Below are positions 33,881 to 42,234 of a stretch of DNA of 64,000 bases, one piece after another (the first letter of the stretch is position 1; every line of letters starts with the position of its first letter). Made by a program: the position numbers and the translations under genes. The notes under the pieces were generated by a model. It searched no databases. It was not told the origin of the DNA and worked only from the letters and a program-made list of their open reading frames with translations. Source of the stretch: CALBPI01 sp038524795 (lineage in GTDB: Bacteria; Pseudomonadota; Gammaproteobacteria; Steroidobacterales; Woeseiaceae); contig JBCBIJ010000011.1 in the NCBI GenBank assembly GCA_038524795.1, positions 42,547-106,546 of the forward strand, in the 5' to 3' direction.

Positions 33881-34860
33881 CGGAACTGCTCCAGCAGCTT
33901 GAGATCGTTCTCGAACAGCATGCGCAGGTCCGGGATGCCGTAGCGGAGCATGGCCATGCGCTCGATACCGATACCGAAGGCGTAGCCGCCGTATTGCTCG
34001 GGATCAACGCCCACGTTCTTGAGAACGTTCGGATGCACCATGCCGCAGCCCAGGATTTCCAGCCAGCGACCATCGTCCATGAGCACGTCGACCTCCGCGG
34101 AGGGCTCTGTGAACGGGAAGTACGATGGGCGGAAACGCAGCTCCGCCTCACGCTCGAAGAAACGCTCCACGAACTCGTGCAACACCGACTTGAGATTCGC
34201 AAAGCTGATATCTCGGTCGATAACGAGTCCTTCCACCTGGTGGAACATGGGCGTGTGCGTCTGGTCGGAGTCGCAGCGGTAAACCCGGCCGGGACAGACG
34301 ATGCGAATCGGCACGCCCTCGTCGCGCATGCTGCGAATCTGCGTCGGCGACGTATGCGTGCGCAACAAGCGCCCGTCACCGAAATAGAAAGTGTCGTGCA
34401 TCGCACGTGCCGGGTGGTTCTCGGGAATGTTCAGTGCCGTGAAGTTGTGGAAATCGTCTTCGATTTCCGGGCCCTGTCGAATGCCGAAACCTGCACCCGC
34501 GAAGATGGCCTCGATGCGACGCCGGGCTAACGTTACGGGATGCAAACTGCCCTGGCGGGTTGCGCGCCCCGGCAACGTGATGTCGATGCGCTCAGCGTCA
34601 AGCCGCGCATCGATGGCGGCTGCTTTCAAAGCATCAGCGCGTGCGTCGATGGCCGCCGCAACGGCCTGCTTCACGGCATTAATGCGTTGGCCGGCCGCGG
34701 GACGCTCGGAGGGATCGAGCTGACCGAGCATCTTGAGCAGCGCCGTGAGCTCGCCCTTCTTGCCCAGCAGTGCGACGCGCACGGCTTCGAGCGATGCCAC
34801 ATCTGCTGCGGCATCAACCCGTGCGATCGCTGTTTGTTGCAGTGCGTCTAGATCCTGCAC
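33877..34860 (-). CDS. pheS: phenylalanyl-tRNA synthetase alpha subunit
   Basis: Catalytic class II subunit, 327 residues, with an N-terminal coiled coil (1-85) and class II motifs: motif 2-like IRIVCPGRVYRCDSDQTHTPMFHQ and motif 3 GGYAFGIGIERMAMLRYGI. The start is GTG. No phenylalanine-rich leader peptide of the E. coli pheM kind is visible between rplT and pheS. Confidence 0.97.
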   Translation of the reverse strand: MQDLDALQQTAIARVDAAADVASLEAVRVALLGKKGELTALLKMLGQLDPSERPAAGQRINAVKQAVAAAIDARADALKAAAIDARLDAERIDITLPGRATRQGSLHPVTLARRRIEAIFAGAGFGIRQGPEIEDDFHNFTALNIPENHPARAMHDTFYFGDGRLLRTHTSPTQIRSMRDEGVPIRIVCPGRVYRCDSDQTHTPMFHQVEGLVIDRDISFANLKSVLHEFVERFFEREAELRFRPSYFPFTEPSAEVDVLMDDGRWLEILGCGMVHPNVLKNVGVDPEQYGGYAFGIGIERMAMLRYGIPDLRMLFENDLKLLEQFR

Positions 34861-34883
34861 CGGGATGCCCCCATGACAACCGC

Positions 34884-34907
34884 TTGGCCGGCGTTACCGC
34901 CGGCCAA
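34884..34907 (-). promoter_or_regulatory. strong hairpin between rplT and pheS
   Basis: TTGGCCGGCG and CGCCGGCCAA form a perfect 10-bp stem with a four-base loop. No T-run follows on either strand, so it is not a simple terminator. It may mark an RNA processing or pausing site separating ribosomal protein and synthetase messages. Confidence 0.5.
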
Positions 34908-34928
34908 CCACGGTGTGTCCGAACTGGT

Positions 34929-35288
34929 TCAGGAGGCCAGTGCCGCTTTCGCCTGCTCCGCCAGCGCCGTAAAGCTCTCGGGCTGGTGCACAGCGAGGTC
35001 AGCAAGTACCTTGCGGTCGATCTCGATCTCAGCCTTGGTCAGGCCGTTGATCATGCGGCTGTACGACAGACCATTGATCCGGGCCGCCGCGTTGATACGG
35101 GCGATCCAGAGGCGACGGAATTCACGCTTGCGCGTGCGACGGTCGCGGTAGGCGTACTGACCGGCCTTGATGACCGCCTGCTTGGCGACCTTGAAGGTCT
35201 TGCGGCGGGCGCCGTAGTAACCCTTGGCCTTGCCGAGGATTTTCTTGTGGCGTGCTTTGGCGATAACGCCACGCTTAACTCGTGCCAT
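34929..35288 (-). CDS. rplT: 50S ribosomal protein L20
   Basis: A 119-residue basic protein beginning MARVKRGVIAKARHKKILG, with YRDRRTRKREFRRLWIARIN, the usual long basic extension and globular core. It binds 23S rRNA early in assembly and in many bacteria represses the rpmI-rplT message. AGGAGG precedes the ATG. It lies 12 bases after rpmI. Confidence 0.98.
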   Translation of the reverse strand: MARVKRGVIAKARHKKILGKAKGYYGARRKTFKVAKQAVIKAGQYAYRDRRTRKREFRRLWIARINAAARINGLSYSRMINGLTKAEIEIDRKVLADLAVHQPESFTALAEQAKAALAS

Positions 35289-35300
35289 GACTAATCCTCC

Positions 35301-35498
35301 TTAGCTGAACGGCAGCATACGACGAACGGCCTTCACGTCCGCCTCGGCGACCTGCAGGGTGTTACCCAGCTGACGCTTACGCTTGCTGCTTTTCTTGGTG
35401 AGGATGTGGTTCAGGTGGGACTGAGAGCGCTTAAAGCCACCCTTGCCCGTCCTGCGGAAGCGCTTGGCGGCGCCCCGATTAGTCTTGAGTTTCGACAT
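35301..35498 (-). CDS. rpmI: 50S ribosomal protein L35
   Basis: A 65-residue basic protein with KLKTNRGAAKRFRRTGKGG and HLNHILTKKSSKRKRQLG, matching the L35 family in full. AAGGAG precedes the ATG. It lies 167 bases after infC, a gap that contains a perfect GGCGGT/ACCGCC hairpin and could hold the L20 autoregulatory structure. Confidence 0.98.
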   Translation of the reverse strand: MSKLKTNRGAAKRFRRTGKGGFKRSQSHLNHILTKKSSKRKRQLGNTLQVAEADVKAVRRMLPFS

Positions 35499-35665
35499 TG
35501 CTGTCTCCTTCGTTTATGGCCAGTTCGCGCTGTCGGACCAATCGCTGTTAGCCCGTTCGCTGCTGGCGAGACACCGTGGTGCCTGCTTGTGGTCTATTTG
35601 TTTCCGGCCTGGTTAAGGCGGTGGCCGGACCGCCATAAAAACGGTTTGTGTCAGCGCGTGTTCAC

Positions 35666-36184
35666 TCAATGCTTCTTGGGAGCGATGACCATGATCATCT
35701 GACGCCCTTCCATCTGCGGCATTTGCTCAACGGTACCCAGCTCTACGAGATCTTCCCGTACACGCTTCAACAGTTGTGCACCGATCTCCTGATGCGCCAT
35801 TTCGCGGCCCCGAAAGCGAAGTGTCACCTTCGTCTTGTCGCCGTTCTCGAGAAACTGCGTCAGTTTACGAAGCTTGACCTGGTAGTCGCCCTCCTCGGTG
35901 CCCGGGCGGAATTTAATTTCCTTAACCTGGGACTGTTTTTGCTTGCGCTTCGCCGACTGGTTCTTCTTGTTCTGCTCGAACACAAATTTCCCGTAATCCA
36001 TGATGCGGCAGACGGGTGGTTCTGCGTTCGGGGAGACCTCAACAAGGTCCATCGATTGTTCTTTGGCGAGTTGCAGAGCGTCGGCTAACGGCATGACACC
36101 AGCCTGTTCCCCGTCCTGGCGGATCACCCGGACCTGGGCTGCCTGAATGTCGTCGTTGCGCCGTGCGCGTTTTCCGGCTGCGAT
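35666..36184 (-). CDS. infC: translation initiation factor IF-3, ATC start
   Basis: IF-3, 172 residues, prevents 30S-50S joining and proofreads start codons. Seen are the N-domain with VDLVEVSPN-like MDLVEVSPNAEPPVCRIMD, the lysine linker, and the C-domain KEIKFRPGTEEGDYQVKLRK and RFRGREMAH. A perfect AGGAGG (36198-36193) lies eight bases before an ATC codon at 36184, which is therefore the likely start. IF-3 genes commonly use ATT, ATC or similar for autoregulation. GTG at 36208 lies upstream of the AGGAGG and is rejected. Unusually, thrS is not upstream. Confidence 0.95.
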   Translation of the reverse strand: MAAGKRARRNDDIQAAQVRVIRQDGEQAGVMPLADALQLAKEQSMDLVEVSPNAEPPVCRIMDYGKFVFEQNKKNQSAKRKQKQSQVKEIKFRPGTEEGDYQVKLRKLTQFLENGDKTKVTLRFRGREMAHQEIGAQLLKRVREDLVELGTVEQMPQMEGRQMIMVIAPKKH

Positions 36185-36330
36185 GAGCGTTTCCTCCTGC
36201 TGCTGCACACACCATTCTTGCGGGCGTCCCCTATCCGAGCCTCGCGCTGGATCGAAAACACACCGTCAAAAACGGAATAACGGGCCCCCAAGGCTGCGAC
36301 CGTGCGCTGCCCTGAACACCCGAATATGAA

Positions 36331-36359
36331 ATTGTAAGCTCACCGACGGCCTCGGACAA
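36331..36359 (-). promoter_or_regulatory. promoter of the infC operon
   Basis: TTGTCC (36359-36354) is separated by exactly 17 bases from TACAAT (36336-36331) on the minus strand. Transcription would start near 36324, giving infC a leader of about 140 bases. Confidence 0.7.
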
Positions 36360-36405
36360 GCCCCTAAGTGCAGGAAAACCGGGGAATTTGGGAGCTCTGC
36401 GGCGG

Positions 36406-36480
36406 TGGTGGGCGATGGTGGTTTCGAACCACCGACCTCCACGATGTCAACGTGGCGCTCTACCCCTGAGCTAATCGCCC
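36406..36480 (-). tRNA. tRNA-Val(GAC)
   Basis: A 75-base cloverleaf with encoded CCA. The acceptor GGGCGAT pairs with ATCGCCC, the D arm contains GCTCAGGGGTAGAGC, the anticodon stem is CCACG/CGTGG with loop TTGACAT (anticodon GAC), and the T arm contains GGTTCGAAACC. It lies between uvrB and infC. Confidence 0.97.
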
Positions 36481-36521
36481 CGCCGCACCTCGGCCACGAC
36501 CACGTCGCGACCGGGCGCGCG

Positions 36522-36550
36522 AGCTTACCGGATTTCGCACGCGATACCAA
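36522..36550 (-). promoter_or_regulatory. candidate tRNA-Val promoter
   Basis: TTGGTA (36550-36545), 17 bases, then TAAGCT (36527-36522), followed by a GC-rich stretch typical of stable-RNA promoters. The -10 match is only moderate. The start would lie about 35 bases before the tRNA. Confidence 0.45.
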
Positions 36551-36570
36551 GCCCAGTGTTTTCGCGGGCT

Positions 36571-38604
36571 TCAGGCGCTCTTTTGGCCTCCCAAACCCAG
36601 CCCGTGGCGGCGCAGCCGCTCGATCTCGTCACGCACGCTGGCGGCTTGCTCAAACTCGAGCTCCCGCGCGTGCTTGAACATATCCTGCTCGAGCTTCTTG
36701 ATCTTGCGCAGCACCGCTTCCGGCGTGTCCGGGATGGCCGCCGCGTCCTCGCGACCGCGCTTAGCGCCCCGCTTGCCCTTGCCGCCCGGTCGCGACCCGG
36801 CCTCCATGATGTCGGCCACAGCCTTGCGGATGGTCTTGGGCGTGATGCCGTGCTCGGCGTTGAAGGCCAGCTGCTTGTCCCGACGACGCCCTGTCTCCTC
36901 GAGCGCGCGGCGCATCGAGTCGGTCATGTTGTCCGCATAGAGGATGGCCTTGCCGTTAACGTTGCGCGCCGCGCGGCCGATGGTCTGAATCAACGAGCCT
37001 TCGGAGCGCAGGAAGCCCTCCTTGTCCGCATCGAGGATGGCTACGAGCGACACCTCAGGCATGTCGAGGCCCTCGCGCAGCAGGTTGATCCCTACAAGGA
37101 CATCAAATTCACCCAGCCGGAGATCGCGAATGATCTCGGTGCGCTCGACCGTATCGATATCCGAGTGCAGGTAACGCACGCGGACCTCGTGCTCACGCAG
37201 GTACTCCGTAAGATCTTCGGCCATGCGCTTGGTAAGAGTCGTGATCAGCACGCGCTCGTCGACAGCCACCCGCTCGCGAATCTCGGACAGAACGTCATCG
37301 ACCTGGTGCGCGACGGGCCGCACGTCGACCACGGGATCGACAAGCCCTGTGGGACGGACGACCTGCTCCAGCGTGTTGTCCGTGTGCGCTTTCTCATATT
37401 TCCCGGGCGTCGCCGAGACGTAAATGGTCTGAGGTGCGAGGCTTTCGAACTCGTCAAAACGCAGGGGCCGGTTGTCGAGCGCCGAGGGCAGTCGGAAGCC
37501 AAACTCGACCAGCGTTTCCTTACGCGCACGGTCGCCGCGGTACATGCCACCGAGCTGCGGGATCGTGACGTGGCTTTCGTCGACGACCAGCAACGCGTCG
37601 GGTGGCAGGTAGTCGAACAGGCATGGCGGTGGTTCGCCGGGGCCGCGCCCTGATAGATATCGCGAGTAGTTCTCGATACCGTTGCAGTAGCCCAACTCAC
37701 GAATCATCTCGATGTCGAACATCGTACGTTGCTCGAGTCGCTGGGCCTCGAGCAGCTTGCCCATGTCCCGCAACACCTCGAGTCGCTCGCGGAGCTCTTC
37801 CTTGATGAAATCAAGCGCTCCCAGCAGCCGCTCCCGCGGTGTCACGTAGTGCGACTTCGGGAAGATCGTGAGCCGCGGCACGCTGCGCGTGACCTCCCCA
37901 GTCAGCGGGTCAAACCAGGCCAGAGACTCGATCTCGTCATCGAACAGCTCAATGCGGACGGCTTCACGCTCGGACTCCGCGGGGAAGACATCGATGACCT
38001 CGCCACGCACGCGGTAGGTGCCCTGCGATAAGTCCATCTCATTGCGTTTGTACTGCATCTCGGCAAGCCGACGCAGCACGCTGCGCTGGTCGATGCGCTC
38101 GCCGCGCGACAAGTGCAGCACCATAGAGAAGTAAGCCTCGGGATCTCCCAAGCCGTAAATCGCAGACACGGTCGCCACAATAATGGCGTCTGGGCGCTCG
38201 ATGAGCGCTTTGGTAGCCGAGAGGCGCATCTGCTCGATGTGCTGATTGATGGACGCGTCTTTCTCAATAAACGTGTCCGAGGACGGCACGTAGGCCTCGG
38301 GCTGGTAGTAGTCGTAGTAGGAGACGAAGTACTCCACCGAGTTGTCGGGGAAGAACTCGCGCATTTCGCCATAAAGCTGCGCGGCCAGCGTTTTGTTCGG
38401 CGCCAGAACAATCGTCGGCCGCTGCACCTGTTGGATGCAGTTGGCGATCGTGAACGTCTTGCCCGAACCCGTGACACCCAGCAAGGTCTGCTTGGCCAGT
38501 CCATCGCGCAGGCCCTCGACGAGGCCCGCAATCGCCCCGGGCTGATCACCGGCCGGCGTATAGTCGGCAACGACCCGAAACGGGGTCTTGTCGCTGTCTT
38601 GCAT
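36571..38604 (-). CDS. uvrB: excinuclease ABC subunit B
   Basis: The damage-verifying helicase of nucleotide excision repair, 677 residues. Walker A is in LLGVTGSGKTFTIAN, the beta-hairpin region is YYDYYQPEAYVPSSDTF, the DEAD-like box is LLVVDESHVTIPQ, and helicase motifs V/VI follow (LREGLDMPEV, QTIGRAARNVNG). The C-terminal UVR domain (about 635-670) binds UvrA/UvrC. The start MQDSDKTPFRVV at 38604 is chosen from family alignment; longer in-frame sequence runs into the promoter region. Confidence 0.96.
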   Translation of the reverse strand: MQDSDKTPFRVVADYTPAGDQPGAIAGLVEGLRDGLAKQTLLGVTGSGKTFTIANCIQQVQRPTIVLAPNKTLAAQLYGEMREFFPDNSVEYFVSYYDYYQPEAYVPSSDTFIEKDASINQHIEQMRLSATKALIERPDAIIVATVSAIYGLGDPEAYFSMVLHLSRGERIDQRSVLRRLAEMQYKRNEMDLSQGTYRVRGEVIDVFPAESEREAVRIELFDDEIESLAWFDPLTGEVTRSVPRLTIFPKSHYVTPRERLLGALDFIKEELRERLEVLRDMGKLLEAQRLEQRTMFDIEMIRELGYCNGIENYSRYLSGRGPGEPPPCLFDYLPPDALLVVDESHVTIPQLGGMYRGDRARKETLVEFGFRLPSALDNRPLRFDEFESLAPQTIYVSATPGKYEKAHTDNTLEQVVRPTGLVDPVVDVRPVAHQVDDVLSEIRERVAVDERVLITTLTKRMAEDLTEYLREHEVRVRYLHSDIDTVERTEIIRDLRLGEFDVLVGINLLREGLDMPEVSLVAILDADKEGFLRSEGSLIQTIGRAARNVNGKAILYADNMTDSMRRALEETGRRRDKQLAFNAEHGITPKTIRKAVADIMEAGSRPGGKGKRGAKRGREDAAAIPDTPEAVLRKIKKLEQDMFKHARELEFEQAASVRDEIERLRRHGLGLGGQKSA

Positions 38605-38710
38605 CGCAATGATTCCGGTTAGCCGCGCCGAACGGCGCGTAATCGGGCAGGTTACCATCTGGGAAGACCTCAGGCAGTCCTTCCAGCGGCCCACGCTGCG
38701 ACGCAACATC

Positions 38711-38739
38711 TTGACTTGCCCGGATAGCTTCGAGAAAAT
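38711..38739 (+). promoter_or_regulatory. candidate tRNA-Asn promoter
   Basis: TTGACT (38711-38716), 17 bases, GAAAAT (38734-38739), then a GC-rich discriminator. The implied start near 38746 is about 18 bases before the tRNA. Confidence 0.55.
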
Positions 38740-38763
38740 TCCGGGCTCGCTGATGCGAGCAAT

Positions 38764-38839
<76 letters not shown>

Positions 38840-38846
38840 GACCCTG

Positions 38847-38880
38847 CAAAGCCCGCCTAACGTGCGGGCTTTGTTTTTTT
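38847..38880 (+). terminator. terminator after tRNA-Asn
   Basis: A perfect 10-bp stem, CAAAGCCCGC (38847-38856) with GCGGGCTTTG (38864-38873), followed by seven T (38874-38880). It begins eight bases after the tRNA. It also lies just beyond the 3' end of galU on the other strand, where it lacks a T-run. Confidence 0.95.
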
Positions 38881-38898
38881 GGGGACTTGGTGCCGGCG

Positions 38899-39780
38899 TC
38901 AGCCGCCGCGACTGTCGAGATACGCGCGGAAGCGGTCGCCGAGCTCCGGGTGTTCGAGCGCAAGCTCCACCGTGGCCTGCAGATAACCCAGCTTACTGCC
39001 GCAATCGAAGCGGCGACCCTCGAACGGCATCGCGTAGACCGCCTGTTGCTGCAACAGCGCCGCGATACCGTCAGTAAGTTGAATCTCGCCCCCGGCCCCG
39101 CGACCCGTTGTCTCGAGCTTCTCGAAGATCTCCGGCTCGAGCAGGTAGCGCCCCACGACGGCCAGGTCAGAGGGTGCTTCGGCCGGATCGGGTTTCTCAA
39201 CCATGTGCCGGATGCGGCCGCCCTCGCCTTCACCCGGGTCTGCGTCGCCGATATCGACGATGCCGTAGCTACCCGTCTGTTCGCGCGGCACACGCTGCGC
39301 CCCGAGGACACTGCCGCCTTGTTCCGCACGAAAATCGGCCATTTGCTTGAGGCAGGGCTTCTCGCTGTGAATCAAGTCATCAGCCAAGTGCACGAAGAAC
39401 GGCTCGTTGCCGACTGCAGGTTGCGCGCACAGGACCGCGTGACCGAGTCCGAGCGGCTCGCCCTGGCGAATGAATATGCAGGTCACACCCTCCGGCACAA
39501 TGTCGCGCACGCTTTCAAGCAGGGCCGTCTTGCCAGAAGTCTCTAGTGCTCGCTCAAGCTCCGGATCGGTGTCGAAGTGGTCTTCAATGGCCCGTTTTGA
39601 CGAGCCCGTCACGAAGACGAGGCGCGTGGCTCCGGCGGCCACTGCCTCCTCGACCGCGTACTGGATCAGCGGCTTGTCGACGACGGGCAGCATCTCCTTG
39701 GGGCTCGCTTTCGTAGCCGGCAGGAACCGGGTGCCTCGGCCTGCCACAGGAAACACCGCCACCTTGACCCTGTCGCTCAT
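38899..39780 (-). CDS. galU: UTP-glucose-1-phosphate uridylyltransferase
   Basis: Makes UDP-glucose for lipopolysaccharide and exopolysaccharide. The 293-residue protein shows the nucleotide-binding VAVFPVAGRGTRFLPATK and PKEMLPVVDKPLIQYAVEEA, then FVHLADDLIHS and MVEKPDPAEAPS. GGAGG lies five bases before ATG 39780, which decides the start over a TTG four codons upstream. It is the last gene of the minus-strand block beginning at gyrA. Confidence 0.96.
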   Translation of the reverse strand: MSDRVKVAVFPVAGRGTRFLPATKASPKEMLPVVDKPLIQYAVEEAVAAGATRLVFVTGSSKRAIEDHFDTDPELERALETSGKTALLESVRDIVPEGVTCIFIRQGEPLGLGHAVLCAQPAVGNEPFFVHLADDLIHSEKPCLKQMADFRAEQGGSVLGAQRVPREQTGSYGIVDIGDADPGEGEGGRIRHMVEKPDPAEAPSDLAVVGRYLLEPEIFEKLETTGRGAGGEIQLTDGIAALLQQQAVYAMPFEGRRFDCGSKLGYLQATVELALEHPELGDRFRAYLDSRGG

Positions 39781-39900
39781 TGCTGCCTCCAATGCGTCGT
39801 CGTATAGCGCGCCACGGCGCCGGCCAGCGCGAACTATACCCTATCCATTAAGGTTGGCATGCTCGCGCTGACCGGGCTGTGACGCACCGCTCAAGCCGCG

Positions 39901-40203
39901 CTAGCGCGCGTTGTCAGCGACGCCCTCGCTGTCCTCAAGCAGGATGTTGGCGCGATTGACCTCGATGGTACGTGCACCGATCCCCGTGACTTCGGTGAGC
40001 GCTTCAGCCGTTGTAAACGGACCATTGGCGTTGCGGTACGCGACAATAGCACGGGCTTTGGTGATGCCTACGCCTTCAAGCTCGTTCGCGAGCGTTTCGG
40101 CGTCGGCCGTATTAATGTTGACGGGGCCCGCGTAAGCCGAGAACGGCGCGGCGAGGATAAAGACGAGCGCGGCCACGCGCGCCGCGGCAGCTAATGCCTT
40201 CAT
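39901..40203 (-). CDS. secreted helix-hairpin-helix protein, ComEA-like
   Basis: A 100-residue exported protein: signal peptide (1-23, ending FSAYA) followed by a tandem HhH domain with INTADAETLANELEGVGITKARAIVAYR and FTTAEALTEVTGIGARTIEVN. It resembles short ComEA proteins that bind incoming DNA in the periplasm during natural transformation. AGGAG precedes the ATG. No other competence gene is nearby, so uptake is inferred from the family only. Confidence 0.85.
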   Translation of the reverse strand: MKALAAAARVAALVFILAAPFSAYAGPVNINTADAETLANELEGVGITKARAIVAYRNANGPFTTAEALTEVTGIGARTIEVNRANILLEDSEGVADNAR

Positions 40204-40318
40204 GGTGATCTCCTGGCTGTCGCCGGCGACGTGCCGGCAGGTGCCAGTGTCGGGGTTGCACCTGATGCTTGCCGTGCCTGAATCATGGCGCAATGACCAC
40301 GATCGCGGCCTCAGAGAG

Positions 40319-41536
40319 TCAGTAGTTCACCCCGCCGTCACTCTCAATGAGCGTATCGAAACGCACCTTGTCGATTGGCCGGAATGACTCCCAATTGCGG
40401 CAACCCGGGCACTGCCACAACAACTGCCTGCTCGAGAATCCGCATCGCGTGCAGCGGTAGCGAGGGGACGTCGCAGCGAGCTGCCCCAGCGCTGCACGAA
40501 CCCGTTCCAAAGCCGCCTGGCGCAACTCAGGATCGTCTTGCGCGAACACCTGCTGGGTGTCGATGAAGCCTGCGAGCACGGGGTCCTCACTGATCATTGT
40601 CTCGACGCAGTCATCGATGAATGGCGATCGGATGTCAGGCCAATGCAGTGCCGCTCTTGCGATCTCATCGCGGGCCGCCTCGCGCTCAGCCGTGATCTCG
40701 CGCAATGCCGCGTCGAGTCCCTTGGCGTCGTCCTCGTAGAGCCGCGCGACCTTGGGCAACAGTTCTATGAGATACGCACCGTCCTGTGCCAGCACACGAC
40801 CGAACAGCTTTCGCGCAAGATCGCGGTCATGCTCTTCGAGCGCAATCTCACCACGCAAAATGGCGCCGCGCGTCAGACGCTGACGTTTGGCCTGCGACAG
40901 TCGGACGTTGTCGCGTGCTTCCGCAATGTCGCCACGATCCAGTGCTTGCTGCGCGATCTCGCAGTAGTAATTGCTAAGCCGTGCTTTGATTTCAGGTTGC
41001 TTGGCCGCTTCGAGTTGTCGCGCGGCGACCACTGCGCTGGCCCATTCCTGTTCCTGCTCGTAGATACTGCAAAGCCGCAGTAGCGCCTCGGTACGATAAG
41101 ACGAGTCTTCGGCAAGCTGCGCGAACAAGTTCTCGGCGCGGTCGAGCAAGCCCGCGTGCTGGTAATCGCGAGCCAGTGCAAACAAGGCCTGATCGCGCTG
41201 TTCACGCGACAGGCTGGGCCGCGCAATGATGTTCTGGTGAACGCGGATGGCGCGGTCCACTTCACCGCGACGACGGAACAGACTACCCAAAGCGAAGTGG
41301 GTTTCTATGGTTTGATCGTCAACTCGAACGAGCCGAATGAAGTGCTCCAACGCCTGGTCGTTCTGGTCGTTGAGCAGGAAGTTGAGGCCTTTCAGGTACT
41401 CGGAGTTGAGTGGTGCCGCGATACCATCGATGTCATCGCGATCCCCGCCGAAACGACCAAACAGGAATCCTGCTGCGGCCAACAGCAGGAACAGACCTGC
41501 GAGCAGCAGGATCTGTTCAAGGGAGTCAGTCGGCAT
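40319..41536 (-). CDS. lapB: lipopolysaccharide assembly protein B
   Basis: A 405-residue inner-membrane protein with one N-terminal membrane segment (about 8-26), cytoplasmic TPR repeats (about 45-350) and a C-terminal rubredoxin-like zinc module with two cysteine pairs in YRCTRCGFSSRQLLWQCPGC. LapB guides FtsH to degrade LpxC and so limits lipid A synthesis. It overlaps lapA by 11 bases, the usual gene pair. Confidence 0.94.
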   Translation of the reverse strand: MPTDSLEQILLLAGLFLLLAAAGFLFGRFGGDRDDIDGIAAPLNSEYLKGLNFLLNDQNDQALEHFIRLVRVDDQTIETHFALGSLFRRRGEVDRAIRVHQNIIARPSLSREQRDQALFALARDYQHAGLLDRAENLFAQLAEDSSYRTEALLRLCSIYEQEQEWASAVVAARQLEAAKQPEIKARLSNYYCEIAQQALDRGDIAEARDNVRLSQAKRQRLTRGAILRGEIALEEHDRDLARKLFGRVLAQDGAYLIELLPKVARLYEDDAKGLDAALREITAEREAARDEIARAALHWPDIRSPFIDDCVETMISEDPVLAGFIDTQQVFAQDDPELRQAALERVRAALGQLAATSPRYRCTRCGFSSRQLLWQCPGCRNWESFRPIDKVRFDTLIESDGGVNY

Positions 41537-41822
41537 TCTGCAGCGGCAGGCTGCGCAGGCTGGTGATCTCGGTTTCTGCCGTGCTCAGTGCGCGCCGCAA
41601 CTTCCGACGCTCGGAAGTTACGCGCAGCAGGAATAGCGAGGCGATCGCGAGGCCCAGGATCACGCCGATGATCAGGGCACCAATGATGACGAAAGACTGC
41701 GCGAGCTCGTAACGCGCGAACAGCAGGTCAAGCTGGATCATCTCGGTGTTCAGCGTTGCAAATACGGCCGCGAACACGACAGCAATCACAACGACAATGA
41801 GGGTCAGGACACGACGAATCAC
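41526..41822 (-). CDS. lapA: lipopolysaccharide assembly protein A
   Basis: A 98-residue DUF1049 membrane protein with two hydrophobic segments (about 4-22 and 40-66) and a basic, coiled-coil tail (LRVTSERRKLRRALSTAETE). It works with LapB at the inner membrane. The start is GTG. It lies between ihfB and lapB, as in E. coli and Pseudomonas relatives. Confidence 0.9.
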   Translation of the reverse strand: MIRRVLTLIVVVIAVVFAAVFATLNTEMIQLDLLFARYELAQSFVIIGALIIGVILGLAIASLFLLRVTSERRKLRRALSTAETEITSLRSLPLQNAD

Positions 41823-41864
41823 GGGGTCTGCCCCTGGCAGGCATAAGGCGCGCAGAGCGCGGCC

Positions 41865-42167
41865 TCAGCTCTTGATCGGAATGTGGCGGCTCGCATTGAC
41901 CCGTTCGCGCAGGTCCTTGCCCGGTTTGAAGTGCGGTACGTGCTTGCCCGACAGCGCAACGGCAGCGCCCGTCTTGGGATTGCGGCCCTGGCGCGGCGGG
42001 CGAAAGTGCAGCGAGAAACTGCCGAACCCACGGATTTCGATACGGTCCCCGTGTGCGAGCGAGTCGCTCATGAGTTCAAGGAGGTGCTTGACCGCGAGTT
42101 CAACGTCCTTCGCGGGCAGGTGGCGCTGTTTTCGCGCAATCTGTTCGATCAGCTCGGACTTGGTCAT
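41865..42167 (-). CDS. ihfB: integration host factor beta subunit
   Basis: A 100-residue HU/IHF-fold partner of IhfA. Visible are MTKSELIEQIARKQ, VELAVKHLLELMSDSLAHGDRIEIRGFGSF in two helices and a strand, and the arm RPPRQGRNPKTG with its intercalating proline. It follows rpsA, the conserved position. Confidence 0.97.
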   Translation of the reverse strand: MTKSELIEQIARKQRHLPAKDVELAVKHLLELMSDSLAHGDRIEIRGFGSFSLHFRPPRQGRNPKTGAAVALSGKHVPHFKPGKDLRERVNASRHIPIKS

Positions 42168-42234
42168 CGTTACACGCCTCCCCTACGTGCGTCCGACGTG
42201 ACCCGGCGGCCCTTGCCGCCGGGTCATGCCGAAA

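Noticed and set aside
34861..34928. A pheM-like leader peptide and attenuator before pheS
   Set aside because: A strong hairpin is present, but there is no phenylalanine-rich frame and no T-run.
36184..36208. GTG at 36208 as the infC start
   Set aside because: It lies upstream of the AGGAGG, has no ribosome site of its own, and adds residues not typical of IF-3.
39780..39792. TTG at 39792 as the galU start
   Set aside because: GGAGG lies between it and ATG 39780 at ideal spacing for the latter.
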